From Sulfurovum sp. (GTDB taxonomy: Bacteria; Campylobacterota; Campylobacteria; Campylobacterales; Sulfurovaceae), in the NCBI GenBank assembly GCA_027046415.1, contig JALTYW010000126.1, positions 1-13,217 on the forward strand: DNA of 13,217 bases, given 5' to 3'. A model generated the notes under the pieces. It searched no databases. It had not been told where the DNA came from and saw only the letters and a program-made list of their open reading frames with translations. Numbering within the stretch: the stretch's first letter is position 1; each line of letters starts with the position of its first letter. Positions 1-7,277 of the stretch are shown piece by piece. Position numbers and translations under genes: made by a program.

Positions 1-11
1 CTTTTTGGCAT
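1..11 (-). CDS. Start of an unidentified gene (partial, runs off the left edge)
   Basis: An ATG read leftward from position 11 is followed by codons for Pro and Lys before the window ends. It is preceded by AAGG at 18-21, six bases upstream, and by a TATAAT hexamer on the same strand at 41-46. This is the arrangement expected for a gene with its own promoter. Only three codons are visible, so the product is unknown. The call rests entirely on the ribosome binding site and promoter spacing, and could be wrong if the downstream frame closes early. Confidence 0.4.
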
Positions 12-19
12 AGTAAACC

Positions 20-52
20 TTGTAGTATATAGATCTCTCTATTATACTACAA
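20..52. promoter_or_regulatory. Perfect 10-bp-arm dyad overlapping a -10 box; candidate operator
   Basis: TTGTAGTATA at 20-29 is repeated inverted as TATACTACAA at 43-52. Inside, TAGA (30-33) can also pair with TCTA (38-41) around a TCTC loop, leaving one bulged T. On the minus strand the right arm contains TATAAT (41-46), which would place the transcription start near 34. The left arm ends on the AAGG of the next gene. Because half of the dyad lies upstream of the expected start site, a DNA operator is more likely than an RNA hairpin of that gene. For the long operon ending at 87 the same sequence would form a hairpin, but no U-tract follows, so it is a poor intrinsic terminator. Confidence 0.5.
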
Positions 53-86
53 ATAGGTTAAGCAGTTTGATGAGATCCGGAGAGAA

Positions 87-548
87 TTACCCTTCCGGAA
101 AATACTCCTCAAGAATCGCAGGGAAGAGGTTGATCGTTTTACGGGCTTTGTCTATCTTTGGCTGAAAGATCTCGGCAGAACAAGGGAAGGTCTGCTGCAG
201 TTCATCATAGATGGCAATCTTCTCTTCCATATGGTTTCGCATCGCATCGAGTACCGCTTTCATCGTCTCTCGTGTCGTTGCATACTTCATCAGGAGTTCA
301 AACATCCGTTTACGCGGATGGATCGCCATGGATTCATCTGCCTGAAGTGCAATATCTTTAATATCCCATCTGGAGATGTAGATACCGCTGACATGCGGTG
401 CAAGCAGCTTGGCATAGAGTGCCTCCGTATAAGAAGGGTAGTCCTTCAGCTCTGCCGTTTCATCACTCGCACATGCACCATCCACACACGCCTCTTCATT
501 GATCGTAAAGTTTTCAAACTCTTTTCGTAAATCTTCCATGTCTCTCAC
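87..548 (-). CDS. Unrecognised 153-residue helical protein, last gene of the molybdoenzyme operon
   Basis: I do not recognise this family. The start is GTG at 548, six bases after AAGGAG (555-560). The internal ATG at 539 is too far from that site. The N-terminal 30 residues are acidic and hold a CVDGAC pair (Cys21, Cys26). The rest looks mainly alpha-helical, with an amphipathic stretch from about residue 80 to 150 rich in Lys, Glu and Met, and a third Cys near 122. There is no signal peptide, membrane segment or classic metal motif, so it is probably cytoplasmic. It follows the AroE-like gene by 23 bp and is the last member of a seven-gene run of one strand, which suggests an accessory role in assembling the molybdoenzyme. 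That role is inferred from position only. Confidence 0.8.
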   Translation of the reverse strand: MRDMEDLRKEFENFTINEEACVDGACASDETAELKDYPSYTEALYAKLLAPHVSGIYISRWDIKDIALQADESMAIHPRKRMFELLMKYATTRETMKAVLDAMRNHMEEKIAIYDELQQTFPCSAEIFQPKIDKARKTINLFPAILEEYFPEG

Positions 549-571
549 GCTTCACTCCTTGGTATATTCTC

Positions 572-1051
572 TTATTTCTGATATTTGGCAATCAAATTCG
601 GTATCTCGTCTGTATCGATCTTGGCATCGAACCACCGGTTGGCAATCAGCATCATTTTGGCAACAAAGATGATCTGATCATCAAGAAATGCCTCTGTCTG
701 GAACATTGCACGTGCTTCATCATCCAGACAGTAGCCATGCACTTTTCCTCCATTGACCTCAATGAAGTCAATGCGTCCTTCCCGTTGTGCTGCCTCATTA
801 AGCGTATCACAGTAGGCAACCGCTTTTTGACCGAACTCCTTCTCCAGCATCATCTTGTCTACTTTCGATGCCCCCACACTGCTCATGGTAAACTCAAAGT
901 GTTCATCACCGATATTGAGTGCGATTGCAGTAGCGTTGATACCCTGCTCTTTTAAGATGGCGTTGAAGTATCGGCGCATATATCCGGTCTGGGCGTTGTA
1001 GCCAAGAATTGTGCAGAGTCCCGTATCGGGTTTGATTTCGTGTGGCTGCAT
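572..1051 (-). CDS. Stand-alone protein resembling the shikimate dehydrogenase substrate domain, without an NADP domain
   Basis: The 159-residue protein starts at ATG 1051 behind GGGGAGGAG, four bases after the stop of the upstream ferredoxin gene. Its first 110 residues can be laid along AroE family members without gaps at both ends. A glycine (G17) followed by a 20-residue stretch ending in G-x-N (G37-N39) matches the HSxSPxxHN helix region. Later D82-x-L84-x-x-x-A/Q-x-x-G92 and G102-K103-x-x-G106-x-x-x-D110 match the conserved DxLxxxAxxxGAxN and DGxxxGxNTD segments. The two shikimate-binding serines are replaced (G23, M25), and the Asn of GAxN is Asp95. No Rossmann GxGGxx segment exists: after D110 the protein goes straight to a helix that resembles the AroE C-terminal helix (LxxQ at about 123-126). 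It is therefore unlikely to be a shikimate dehydrogenase, and a ligand-binding or assembly role is possible. Homology is proposed by eye only. Confidence 0.8.
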   Translation of the reverse strand: MQPHEIKPDTGLCTILGYNAQTGYMRRYFNAILKEQGINATAIALNIGDEHFEFTMSSVGASKVDKMMLEKEFGQKAVAYCDTLNEAAQREGRIDFIEVNGGKVHGYCLDDEARAMFQTEAFLDDQIIFVAKMMLIANRWFDAKIDTDEIPNLIAKYQK

Positions 1052-1055
1052 ACGA

Positions 1056-2171
1056 TTACTCCTCCCCTTTCATTTTTTTAGCATTCTCGTGCAGGAACAT
1101 CGCCTCTTCCTCTTCAACCGCACAGCGGGGGCAGGTACTCTCTCCCTCTAAAGAGGTAAAATAGTTGCCGCATTCATCACACCGTTTGACATTGAATGTA
1201 GCCAGCGTTCGCTGTGTCGATTCAAAAAACTCTTTGATCTCAAATCCGGGCTGAAGCTGGATCGATCCGGGTTCACACACATCATGACAGAGGTGGCACT
1301 TGACACAGAGCATTGCATCAAAGTGGATAAGTGAGAATTTGGCATCTGAACTGAGTGCCCCTGTTGGACAAATGCGGTAACATATCTGACAGTTGGTACA
1401 GCTCTCATCGACAAATTTCTGGGAAACAAAAGAGACATCCTCCTGTGCAAGCACCTCATACTGCTGCGGCTTTGGTGTATGCTTGAGCATAGTAAAGAGG
1501 ATTTTTCGTTTGTCAGGAAGATGTTTGTTGCGTATCTTCTCTGTCATCGATGCGTCGATCTCGAACTGATGCAACTCATCCGCTTCGACAGCTTCATCAA
1601 AGGCTTTTTTCTGTTTGACAACACCTTTTATAGAGCTTGTCTGACGCAGAAAATCCCGTCTACTTGGCGTAGATGCGTCATCTGCATCTTTTGGCTCTTC
1701 TTCTCTGTCTGGCAATGCTTCACTGTTGACCTCCAGCCTTTTGTCCGAAAATGCCGAAAGCACAAAATTTGCCTCTTCAATACGCTCTGCAATGACCCTA
1801 TACAGATGTGTTCCCGATTCATAGTCATTCACGTCCAGTACCACAGGCTCTTCACTGGCAAGTGCAAGCGAGATCAGATGTTCTACACTCAGTACTGACA
1901 GGCACGGCACATTGATCTTTCTGGAGATAAGACGCACTTTGCTGTCAAGAAAAGAGAAGAAGAATTCCGTCAATGAAAAATCTGAAAGCGAAAACGCTTC
2001 TGTAGGACAGGCACCGACACATGCTGCACCCTCAACACCAGTACCTTTTGCAAAGGTCGGCAGTTGCTCACCAATCTGTACTATCCCATCTGTTGCATCA
2101 GCACACTTGGTACATTCGGAAAATTTACTTGTCGCCCTGACACATAGTGCCGTATCAAAATGGAGTTTCAT
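1056..2171 (-). CDS. Cytoplasmic multi-cluster ferredoxin with NapF-like features and an internal twin-arginine-like motif
   Basis: This 371-residue protein has no signal peptide. The N-terminal part has C10, CTKC (20, 23) and CVGACP (51, 55), a ferredoxin pattern stretched by an insertion between the second and third ligands. Residues 85-145 resemble the vPCL...L segment of other accessory ferredoxins. A charged linker then carries S170-R-R-D-F-L-R176, a close match to the Tat consensus but without the following hydrophobic core. Two regular 4Fe-4S motifs follow, C258xxCxxCxxxCP and C289xxCxxCxxxCEP. The second resembles NapF. A CxxC / CxxC zinc-ribbon or rubredoxin-like pair (331, 334, 347, 350) lies near the end. 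The gene starts at ATG 2171, three bases after the TorD-like gene. A role in feeding electrons to, or inserting clusters into, the catalytic subunit before export is inferred from NapF and from position. Confidence 0.85.
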   Translation of the reverse strand: MKLHFDTALCVRATSKFSECTKCADATDGIVQIGEQLPTFAKGTGVEGAACVGACPTEAFSLSDFSLTEFFFSFLDSKVRLISRKINVPCLSVLSVEHLISLALASEEPVVLDVNDYESGTHLYRVIAERIEEANFVLSAFSDKRLEVNSEALPDREEEPKDADDASTPSRRDFLRQTSSIKGVVKQKKAFDEAVEADELHQFEIDASMTEKIRNKHLPDKRKILFTMLKHTPKPQQYEVLAQEDVSFVSQKFVDESCTNCQICYRICPTGALSSDAKFSLIHFDAMLCVKCHLCHDVCEPGSIQLQPGFEIKEFFESTQRTLATFNVKRCDECGNYFTSLEGESTCPRCAVEEEEAMFLHENAKKMKGEE

Positions 2172-2174
2172 CGG

Positions 2175-2822
2175 TTATGCAACATCCGTACAGAAGTTTT
2201 CAAGTCTGTCATTGACATACTCATAGTCACTGAGCAGATACTCCAGTGTCAACTCTGTACCATCATGGTAAAGCGGAGTTCTCGACTCTCGTTTTGCATT
2301 GATAAGGAACATCGGTGCCCATTCGAGCAGATGGTCTTTGAGGAAGCCTTTTTGAATCTGGAAGAGCTCACAGATACCCACTTTGTCATCTGCTTCAAGC
2401 GCTTTGAGCTGGGCATTGCAGAGCATATACATAAACTCCAGTTCCACACCAATATGATCTCCGCTGACCACACGTGCCTTTTCCAGTTCTACCCTGAAGT
2501 CAAGCGCATCATACAGCTCGATAACAGGGTTTCCTTTCCCGCTGTCCACCATTTGATCGTCACGTACATAAAAGCTCTCATAGGGCACCAAATGCATCAG
2601 GAACAGGTTTGTAAAGTCTACATTGTAATACTGTTCTATCAATTCTTTTGTGGTGTGCTCTTTGCGCTTTGACCAATCCATGTAATTAGGAAGCAGTTGC
2701 ACAATATTTTCATCTTTTTCAAGCAGGTTCAAAAATGCCTCATCGACCTCTTTGATCATCAAGCGGGAAATCAGTGCGTAGAGTGCAACACGGTTTTCCA
2801 ACTCCTGTTTTAACGTTTCCAT
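2175..2822 (-). CDS. TorD/DmsD-family molybdoenzyme chaperone
   Basis: The 215-residue all-helical protein carries the marks of the TorD/DmsD/NarJ-type chaperones: PYES at 80-83, D122-H-I-G-V-E-L with FM at 130-131, and F160-L-x-D-H-L-x-x-W168-A-P. Members bind the Tat signal peptide and the apo form of a molybdoenzyme and hold it back until the cofactor is inserted. The client here is almost certainly the Tat-exported catalytic subunit encoded just upstream, and the internal SRRDFLR segment of the next gene product is a possible second client. Start is ATG 2822 with AAGGGG four bases upstream. The 135-bp gap before this gene suggests separate control of chaperone and enzyme levels. The family is clear, but the subfamily cannot be fixed by eye. 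Confidence 0.88.
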   Translation of the reverse strand: METLKQELENRVALYALISRLMIKEVDEAFLNLLEKDENIVQLLPNYMDWSKRKEHTTKELIEQYYNVDFTNLFLMHLVPYESFYVRDDQMVDSGKGNPVIELYDALDFRVELEKARVVSGDHIGVELEFMYMLCNAQLKALEADDKVGICELFQIQKGFLKDHLLEWAPMFLINAKRESRTPLYHDGTELTLEYLLSDYEYVNDRLENFCTDVA

Positions 2823-2957
2823 ATAACCCCTTCTGGTATATAAACTTTTGGCAAACTATACCACTTTCAAGATAAATATCATGTAAATAAAAAATTTATC
2901 TGGAAAATTGTAAGCAGTGCAGAGGCAGGGACAACCTGCCTGCGGTCTCTTCAGGGA
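2823..2957 (-). promoter_or_regulatory. Dyad-rich 135-bp gap between the catalytic subunit and chaperone genes
   Basis: This is the only sizeable gap inside the operon. In transcription order it holds a 7-bp hairpin, AGGCAGG / CCTGCCT (2923-2941, 5-nt loop), a second dyad, AGATAAAT (2870-2877) with ATTTATCT (2894-2901), and a third, TGGTATA (2834-2840) with TATACCA (2857-2863). The third ends close to the chaperone ribosome binding site. None is followed by a clear U-tract, so full termination is unlikely. A site for mRNA processing, partial termination, or an internal promoter for the four accessory genes all fit. The third dyad resembles the half-site in the dyad at 20-52 (TAGTATA against TGGTATA), but the arm spacing differs by 3 bp. 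Confidence 0.4.
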
Positions 2958-5900
2958 TTACCCTGTAATTTCTACAGAGTATGCCTTCAAAGAGAGAGGT
3001 ACCGCCGGTCGTTTCATATGTACCGGACGTCTCAGTTTGTCACCAGGAGCCAGAGGACGTGTAAGTTTGTCTCTCCATGCCTGATAGACTTTGAAGTTGT
3101 TCTCATAGTTGACGTAGATATCACCGATCGTGTCATCTGGACCGGCTTTTTCGATACGTACTTTCTGATGCCATGCATGGTTACCCGCAATTGGATCCGG
3201 ATGTGACGGTGCTACCGCATTTTGCCATGCACCACTGAGTCCATCCCACCAGATATTGTCAAGGTCACGGTTATACTCTTTGAACTGCCAAGTATCTTTA
3301 CGTGCCTGCATACCATTGTCAAGTCCCTGCTTAGGCTTGAGTGTACCTACTTTACCGTCCATTGTCATATCGTAAAGCGGCGCACCGAGTCCAAGAACAC
3401 CAAGCTTGTGCTCGAACCCTGGGATCTCAACAGCATTTTTCAGCTTCCAACGACCAGCATGGTGTGAACATGCAAGAACACCAGGCATCGTTGCTTCAGT
3501 AGGCACAGCCATAGCGATGAAGTAACCTGACTCCAGTCCGGAAACGGTATCTTCAATCGTTACTTTGATCGCATCGCCACGTTTGATGCCAAGACGTTTT
3601 GCATCTGCTGTGGAGATCCATACCGGGTTGTGGTTCTGTGAGATCTCCATCAGGTGCTTGGAGTTCACTGAACGGGTATGAATATTGTACGGCAGTCTGA
3701 ATACGGTATTGAGCGCGAACTCATTTTTAGACGGATCGATAAAGTCGTGGTGAACCTGTGTAACAAGCTGTACCATCTCTTTACGCTCTTTCGCATTTCT
3801 CGGATAGATCGGAATAGCAAATTCCGGCCACTTCCATTCAGCGAACCACTTGGAGTAGAACTCAAGCTTACCGCTGAGCGTATGGAATCCTTGCACGATC
3901 TTGCCGTCAACTTCCACACCAATCGGTTTTTTACCACCGAACACATGGTCATGGACAAGCAGTGTACCATACTCATCTTTCTCTACTTCACTCTCGTCAT
4001 ACTCATGACCGTGAGCGATATATTTGTTACCCTCTTTTCTTAGCGGTCTCTCCTGAGGTCTATAGATGTGGTCTTCTTCAAGCCATGTTCCCATATCTCT
4101 CATCATCTCATAGTTCGGATATTTCGAGTTAGGATACTTCAGCTTCGCTGTCTTTCTCAGGTTAGGCAGTTTGTCAAATGCCGCCTGATACCACTCTGGA
4201 ATAGTCACCGCTCTTGTTGGATCTTCTTTGGATGCCCAGAACTGTCTTACACCGAGGCTTCCGTCCGGATCGACATGGTGAACCATGATGTTCGCCCAGA
4301 ACTCTACCTCTTCCCAAATCTCACCAAGACCGGCAGTCATGTGTGCTTCAAGTGTCGCACGTGCCGGATCTTTCGGCTTCCATCCAAGCTTCTCAAGTGC
4401 TACACGCAGTGCAGGGTTTTTGAAGCTCAACCAACGTGCAGGCTTGGTAGGCTCAGATGACTGATCGTGTCTTTCACCCGCAAGGCCTACAGGCAGTACG
4501 AAATCACAGTACCAGTTGGTCTCAGACCATGTCGGTGAGAGGTTGAACGCAAGCTCAATCTTGTCTTCGCGCTTAAGTGCTTCGATCCATCTAAATCCAT
4601 CCGGGTTGATCCAGACAGGGTTGTACATACGAGGAATCCAGACAGCAAGCTTCTCAGGAATATGCTTCAGTCCTTTGGCTTTCCACTTCGCTCTCCACTC
4701 GTCATCCATCAGCAGGTGAGGCATGATGTGAGACATCTCATAGGTGCTGAGAGGATACTCAGGCGGCCATGCGATCTCATTCCAGACATCGACGCGAGGT
4801 GGTCTTTTACCAGCTACTGTTGCTGCGTCCCCCTTACCGTTGACAGAGATAACATGCCAGTGGTGCAGACCTACACCACCAATATTTCCTGCCATTGCAC
4901 CTCTCAGTGCAAGCGGGAGGAATCCAGAACGTGTATTCATCCATCCACCACGGTGTCCGATAGTTCCAGCTCTCCAGAGGAAGGTAGAGATTCTGTCACC
5001 TGCATCAATGAACATATCGAAGAGCTCATCAAGCTTGTGTCCATACCCTTCCATTTTACACTCTTTGATCACAAACTCTTTTGTGTATGGAGAGTAGATC
5101 TCTTTGAGCATCTCGATAAAGCTTTCATAGCTCTCATCCTGAGGTACTTGCTTCATATAGCCTTTGGAGACCATCAGTGCAAGCTGCTCTTTGTCTTTCA
5201 TCAACTGATCCCAGTTGACCCAGTTTTTGAAGAATGCATGATTTACCAGGTCTTTACCGTGAATATCTTTCTCGTTCAAAATTCTGTTTGCAAGATGGAG
5301 ATAAAGTGCTGCTTCAGTTCCAGGCCAAATAGGCAGCCAAAGGTCTGCCATACCAGCCGAGTTGGACATTCTTGGATCCATAACGACCAGTTTCGCGCCC
5401 TTTTTTCTCGCATCAGCAATGTATCCTGCCGACTGTTGGAAGTAGTGCCCCGCATCTGCTGCATGTGAGGACTGAAGGAAGATCAGTTTCGCATTTGCCC
5501 AGTCCGGAGAGTTACGGTCATCGTTTGACCACTGGATTGTACCTTCACGTGCACCTGCAGAACAGATGTTGGTGTGAGAGTCATATCCGTCAAGTCCCAT
5601 AGAGTGTGGTACTCTGTGACCGAAGCCGTTTTCGTTTGGACGACCGACATGGTACATGATCATCTTTTTGGAGACCTCATCACCTCTTTTAAGCGTATCG
5701 TGCATCTTCTTACCGATCTTCGCCATCGCTTCATCCCAAGTGACTCTTACCCACTTACCTTCACCTCTTTTTGAACCCGGTGCTCTCATCAGAGGGAACG
5801 GGATTCTGTCCGGATCGTACATCTGTGACTGTGTCGCATACCCTTTGGCACAGTTACGCCCGCGAGAACCTGCATGCAGTGGGTTCCCCATATATTTTCT

Positions 5901-6314
5901 GACAACCAGATCTTTAGGGTTTTTGGTCCTTTTATACTCACCAATCTCTACCCACGCAGTAAGACCACACTGAGCTTCACAGTTGGAACAGACTGTCGGA
6001 ACAAGCATGAACTCGTTGACTTTGATACCGTCAGGATTCTTGTCATTTTTGACTCCATTACGGCCTACACCACCACGCTTCCAATCCTCACCGTCAAGCT
6101 CTTTGAAGCTGTCCCACTGCTCCAGAGGCGGATAGAATGAAAGTGTTTTCGGTGTTGCTGTAAATGTTTTGTCTTCTGCTGTAGCCGGTGTTTCAACAAT
6201 CGTTTCAAACACACCTGCAGCGATAGCTGCACCTGCCACAGAATATGCTGTTCCTTTGAGGAAACTTCTTCTACTTTCGATAAAGTTGTTGTCTTGTTTC
6301 ATTGATTTTGTCAT
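2958..6314 (-). CDS. Tat-exported molybdopterin oxidoreductase catalytic subunit (A), Psr/Ttr-like, substrate unknown
   Basis: At 1118 residues this is a large member of the DMSO-reductase superfamily. It starts at ATG 6314 with AAGGAGG upstream. A Tat signal is clear: S14-R-R-S-F-L-K20, a hydrophobic Ala-rich core, and likely cleavage after ATA46. C109xxC112xxxC116 and C155 bind the FS0 4Fe-4S cluster. C251, within an NICSAG segment, is the expected molybdenum ligand. The molybdopterin domain follows, and the dinucleotide-binding domain lies at about residues 865-990. The enzyme should work in the periplasm, passing electrons to or from the B and C subunits. PsrA and PhsA are about 750-800 residues, whereas TtrA is near 1000, so the length and the B-C-A gene order favour the tetrathionate/selenate reductase side of the family. 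Polysulfide, tetrathionate, selenate, arsenate or sulfite chemistry cannot be told apart from sequence. Confidence 0.93.
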   Translation of the reverse strand: MTKSMKQDNNFIESRRSFLKGTAYSVAGAAIAAGVFETIVETPATAEDKTFTATPKTLSFYPPLEQWDSFKELDGEDWKRGGVGRNGVKNDKNPDGIKVNEFMLVPTVCSNCEAQCGLTAWVEIGEYKRTKNPKDLVVRKYMGNPLHAGSRGRNCAKGYATQSQMYDPDRIPFPLMRAPGSKRGEGKWVRVTWDEAMAKIGKKMHDTLKRGDEVSKKMIMYHVGRPNENGFGHRVPHSMGLDGYDSHTNICSAGAREGTIQWSNDDRNSPDWANAKLIFLQSSHAADAGHYFQQSAGYIADARKKGAKLVVMDPRMSNSAGMADLWLPIWPGTEAALYLHLANRILNEKDIHGKDLVNHAFFKNWVNWDQLMKDKEQLALMVSKGYMKQVPQDESYESFIEMLKEIYSPYTKEFVIKECKMEGYGHKLDELFDMFIDAGDRISTFLWRAGTIGHRGGWMNTRSGFLPLALRGAMAGNIGGVGLHHWHVISVNGKGDAATVAGKRPPRVDVWNEIAWPPEYPLSTYEMSHIMPHLLMDDEWRAKWKAKGLKHIPEKLAVWIPRMYNPVWINPDGFRWIEALKREDKIELAFNLSPTWSETNWYCDFVLPVGLAGERHDQSSEPTKPARWLSFKNPALRVALEKLGWKPKDPARATLEAHMTAGLGEIWEEVEFWANIMVHHVDPDGSLGVRQFWASKEDPTRAVTIPEWYQAAFDKLPNLRKTAKLKYPNSKYPNYEMMRDMGTWLEEDHIYRPQERPLRKEGNKYIAHGHEYDESEVEKDEYGTLLVHDHVFGGKKPIGVEVDGKIVQGFHTLSGKLEFYSKWFAEWKWPEFAIPIYPRNAKERKEMVQLVTQVHHDFIDPSKNEFALNTVFRLPYNIHTRSVNSKHLMEISQNHNPVWISTADAKRLGIKRGDAIKVTIEDTVSGLESGYFIAMAVPTEATMPGVLACSHHAGRWKLKNAVEIPGFEHKLGVLGLGAPLYDMTMDGKVGTLKPKQGLDNGMQARKDTWQFKEYNRDLDNIWWDGLSGAWQNAVAPSHPDPIAGNHAWHQKVRIEKAGPDDTIGDIYVNYENNFKVYQAWRDKLTRPLAPGDKLRRPVHMKRPAVPLSLKAYSVEITG

Positions 6315-6326
6315 AGATATTCCTCC

Positions 6327-7277
6327 TTAACTCAACGGTAGCATTTGTGGGATTTTCAGCCATACATCTTTTGCCATGTACAGTCCGATCAGTGCCAGCA
6401 ATGCTGCAAATCTCAATAGTGTTTTGTTGTCACTCTTCATGTTGCTTACAGCAAGGAAGAATGGAATCACAAAACCAAGTACCATACCAAACCAGAACTC
6501 TGTATTATAAGCACCTCCGGAGTGTACGTATGCCAGTGTCGCCTCAGCTTCAGATGATTTGAATGAGAAGAAATACTCACCCATATACATCAGGAAACTG
6601 AAGAGTGTTGCGATTGCAAGTACCAGTGCAAGATCATGTCTTGCCTCTTTGCTCCATTTCCCGGATACAAAGATCAATCCTGCCGAACCTGCAAGCAGTG
6701 CTGCCCAGATCATCTGCATCACTTCTGCCGGTGCCTGCCACAGTTCTCTTGCCGAGGATTCAGCCATGATGATCGCTGTATACATAGTAACAGGGAATGC
6801 CAAAAATACAACAAACGGGAAGATCTTGTCATACAGTTTACCGTTCTTGCTTCCCCATGCAGTCAGTTTACAACCTTTGAAAGGTACACCTGGAAGCTCC
6901 TCACCTACACCGATGATCAGCATAACCGTAATCAGTGCTGTAAATAGTGATGCCATCCAAGCCCCTACTGTAATCGCTGACGTCCAGTGCGGGTGGAGGA
7001 AGATGTTGACCATTCTATAAGGATGGTGCAGATCTGTCAGTGTAAAGAGCAGGAAGATGTTTAGAAACACAAACGAGATCAGAGGCATGGTCCATCTCAG
7101 GTTTGGCATCTCCTCTTTTTTGTGTCGGTAAAGCAAAAATGCCCCTACAAGGATGACACCTGTTCCGACAGATTTTGCCCACATGTTCAGTGTGATCATC
7201 CAGCCCCAGATAATACCCGGAAGCGCAACATCCAATGTTACGACAGCCTGTGTCGCATGAATACCATGTTCTACCAT
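6327..7277 (-). CDS. NrfD/PsrC-type integral membrane quinone subunit (C)
   Basis: The 316-residue protein has eight or nine hydrophobic segments, at about residues 18-50 (long, perhaps two), 62-83, 97-122, 151-174, 187-206, 213-236, 257-278 and 287-306. This is the usual layout of the NrfD/PsrC family, which exchanges electrons between menaquinone and the periplasmic FeS subunit. A short LHHPYR segment follows helix three, as in related subunits where a Pro/Arg pair leads into the next helix. The start codon overlaps the stop of the B-subunit gene by one base (TAATG), a sign of coupled translation, and GGGAGG lies just upstream. Its stop is 12 bp before the catalytic gene. The membrane role is firm. 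Whether it oxidises or reduces quinone depends on the unknown substrate. Confidence 0.92.
   Translation of the reverse strand: MVEHGIHATQAVVTLDVALPGIIWGWMITLNMWAKSVGTGVILVGAFLLYRHKKEEMPNLRWTMPLISFVFLNIFLLFTLTDLHHPYRMVNIFLHPHWTSAITVGAWMASLFTALITVMLIIGVGEELPGVPFKGCKLTAWGSKNGKLYDKIFPFVVFLAFPVTMYTAIIMAESSARELWQAPAEVMQMIWAALLAGSAGLIFVSGKWSKEARHDLALVLAIATLFSFLMYMGEYFFSFKSSEAEATLAYVHSGGAYNTEFWFGMVLGFVIPFFLAVSNMKSDNKTLLRFAALLALIGLYMAKDVWLKIPQMLPLS

Noticed and set aside
76..99. Two copies of TCCGGA that could form a 6-bp hairpin around the stop codon of the 153-residue protein gene
   Set aside because: The hexamer is itself a palindrome, the loop is 12 bases with the stop codon inside, and no U-tract follows, so a terminator call is not supported.
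572..1051. A truncated or decayed aroE gene
   Set aside because: The reading frame is intact, has a strong ribosome binding site, and is embedded in a tight operon. The substrate-binding residues are replaced rather than broken, so a repurposed protein is more likely than a remnant.
4662..5468. Open frame of 268 codons on the plus strand, with several others inside 2958-6314
   Set aside because: They lie antisense to the catalytic subunit gene, whose motifs are unmistakable. They have no ribosome binding sites or protein-like composition and are by-products of its codon use.
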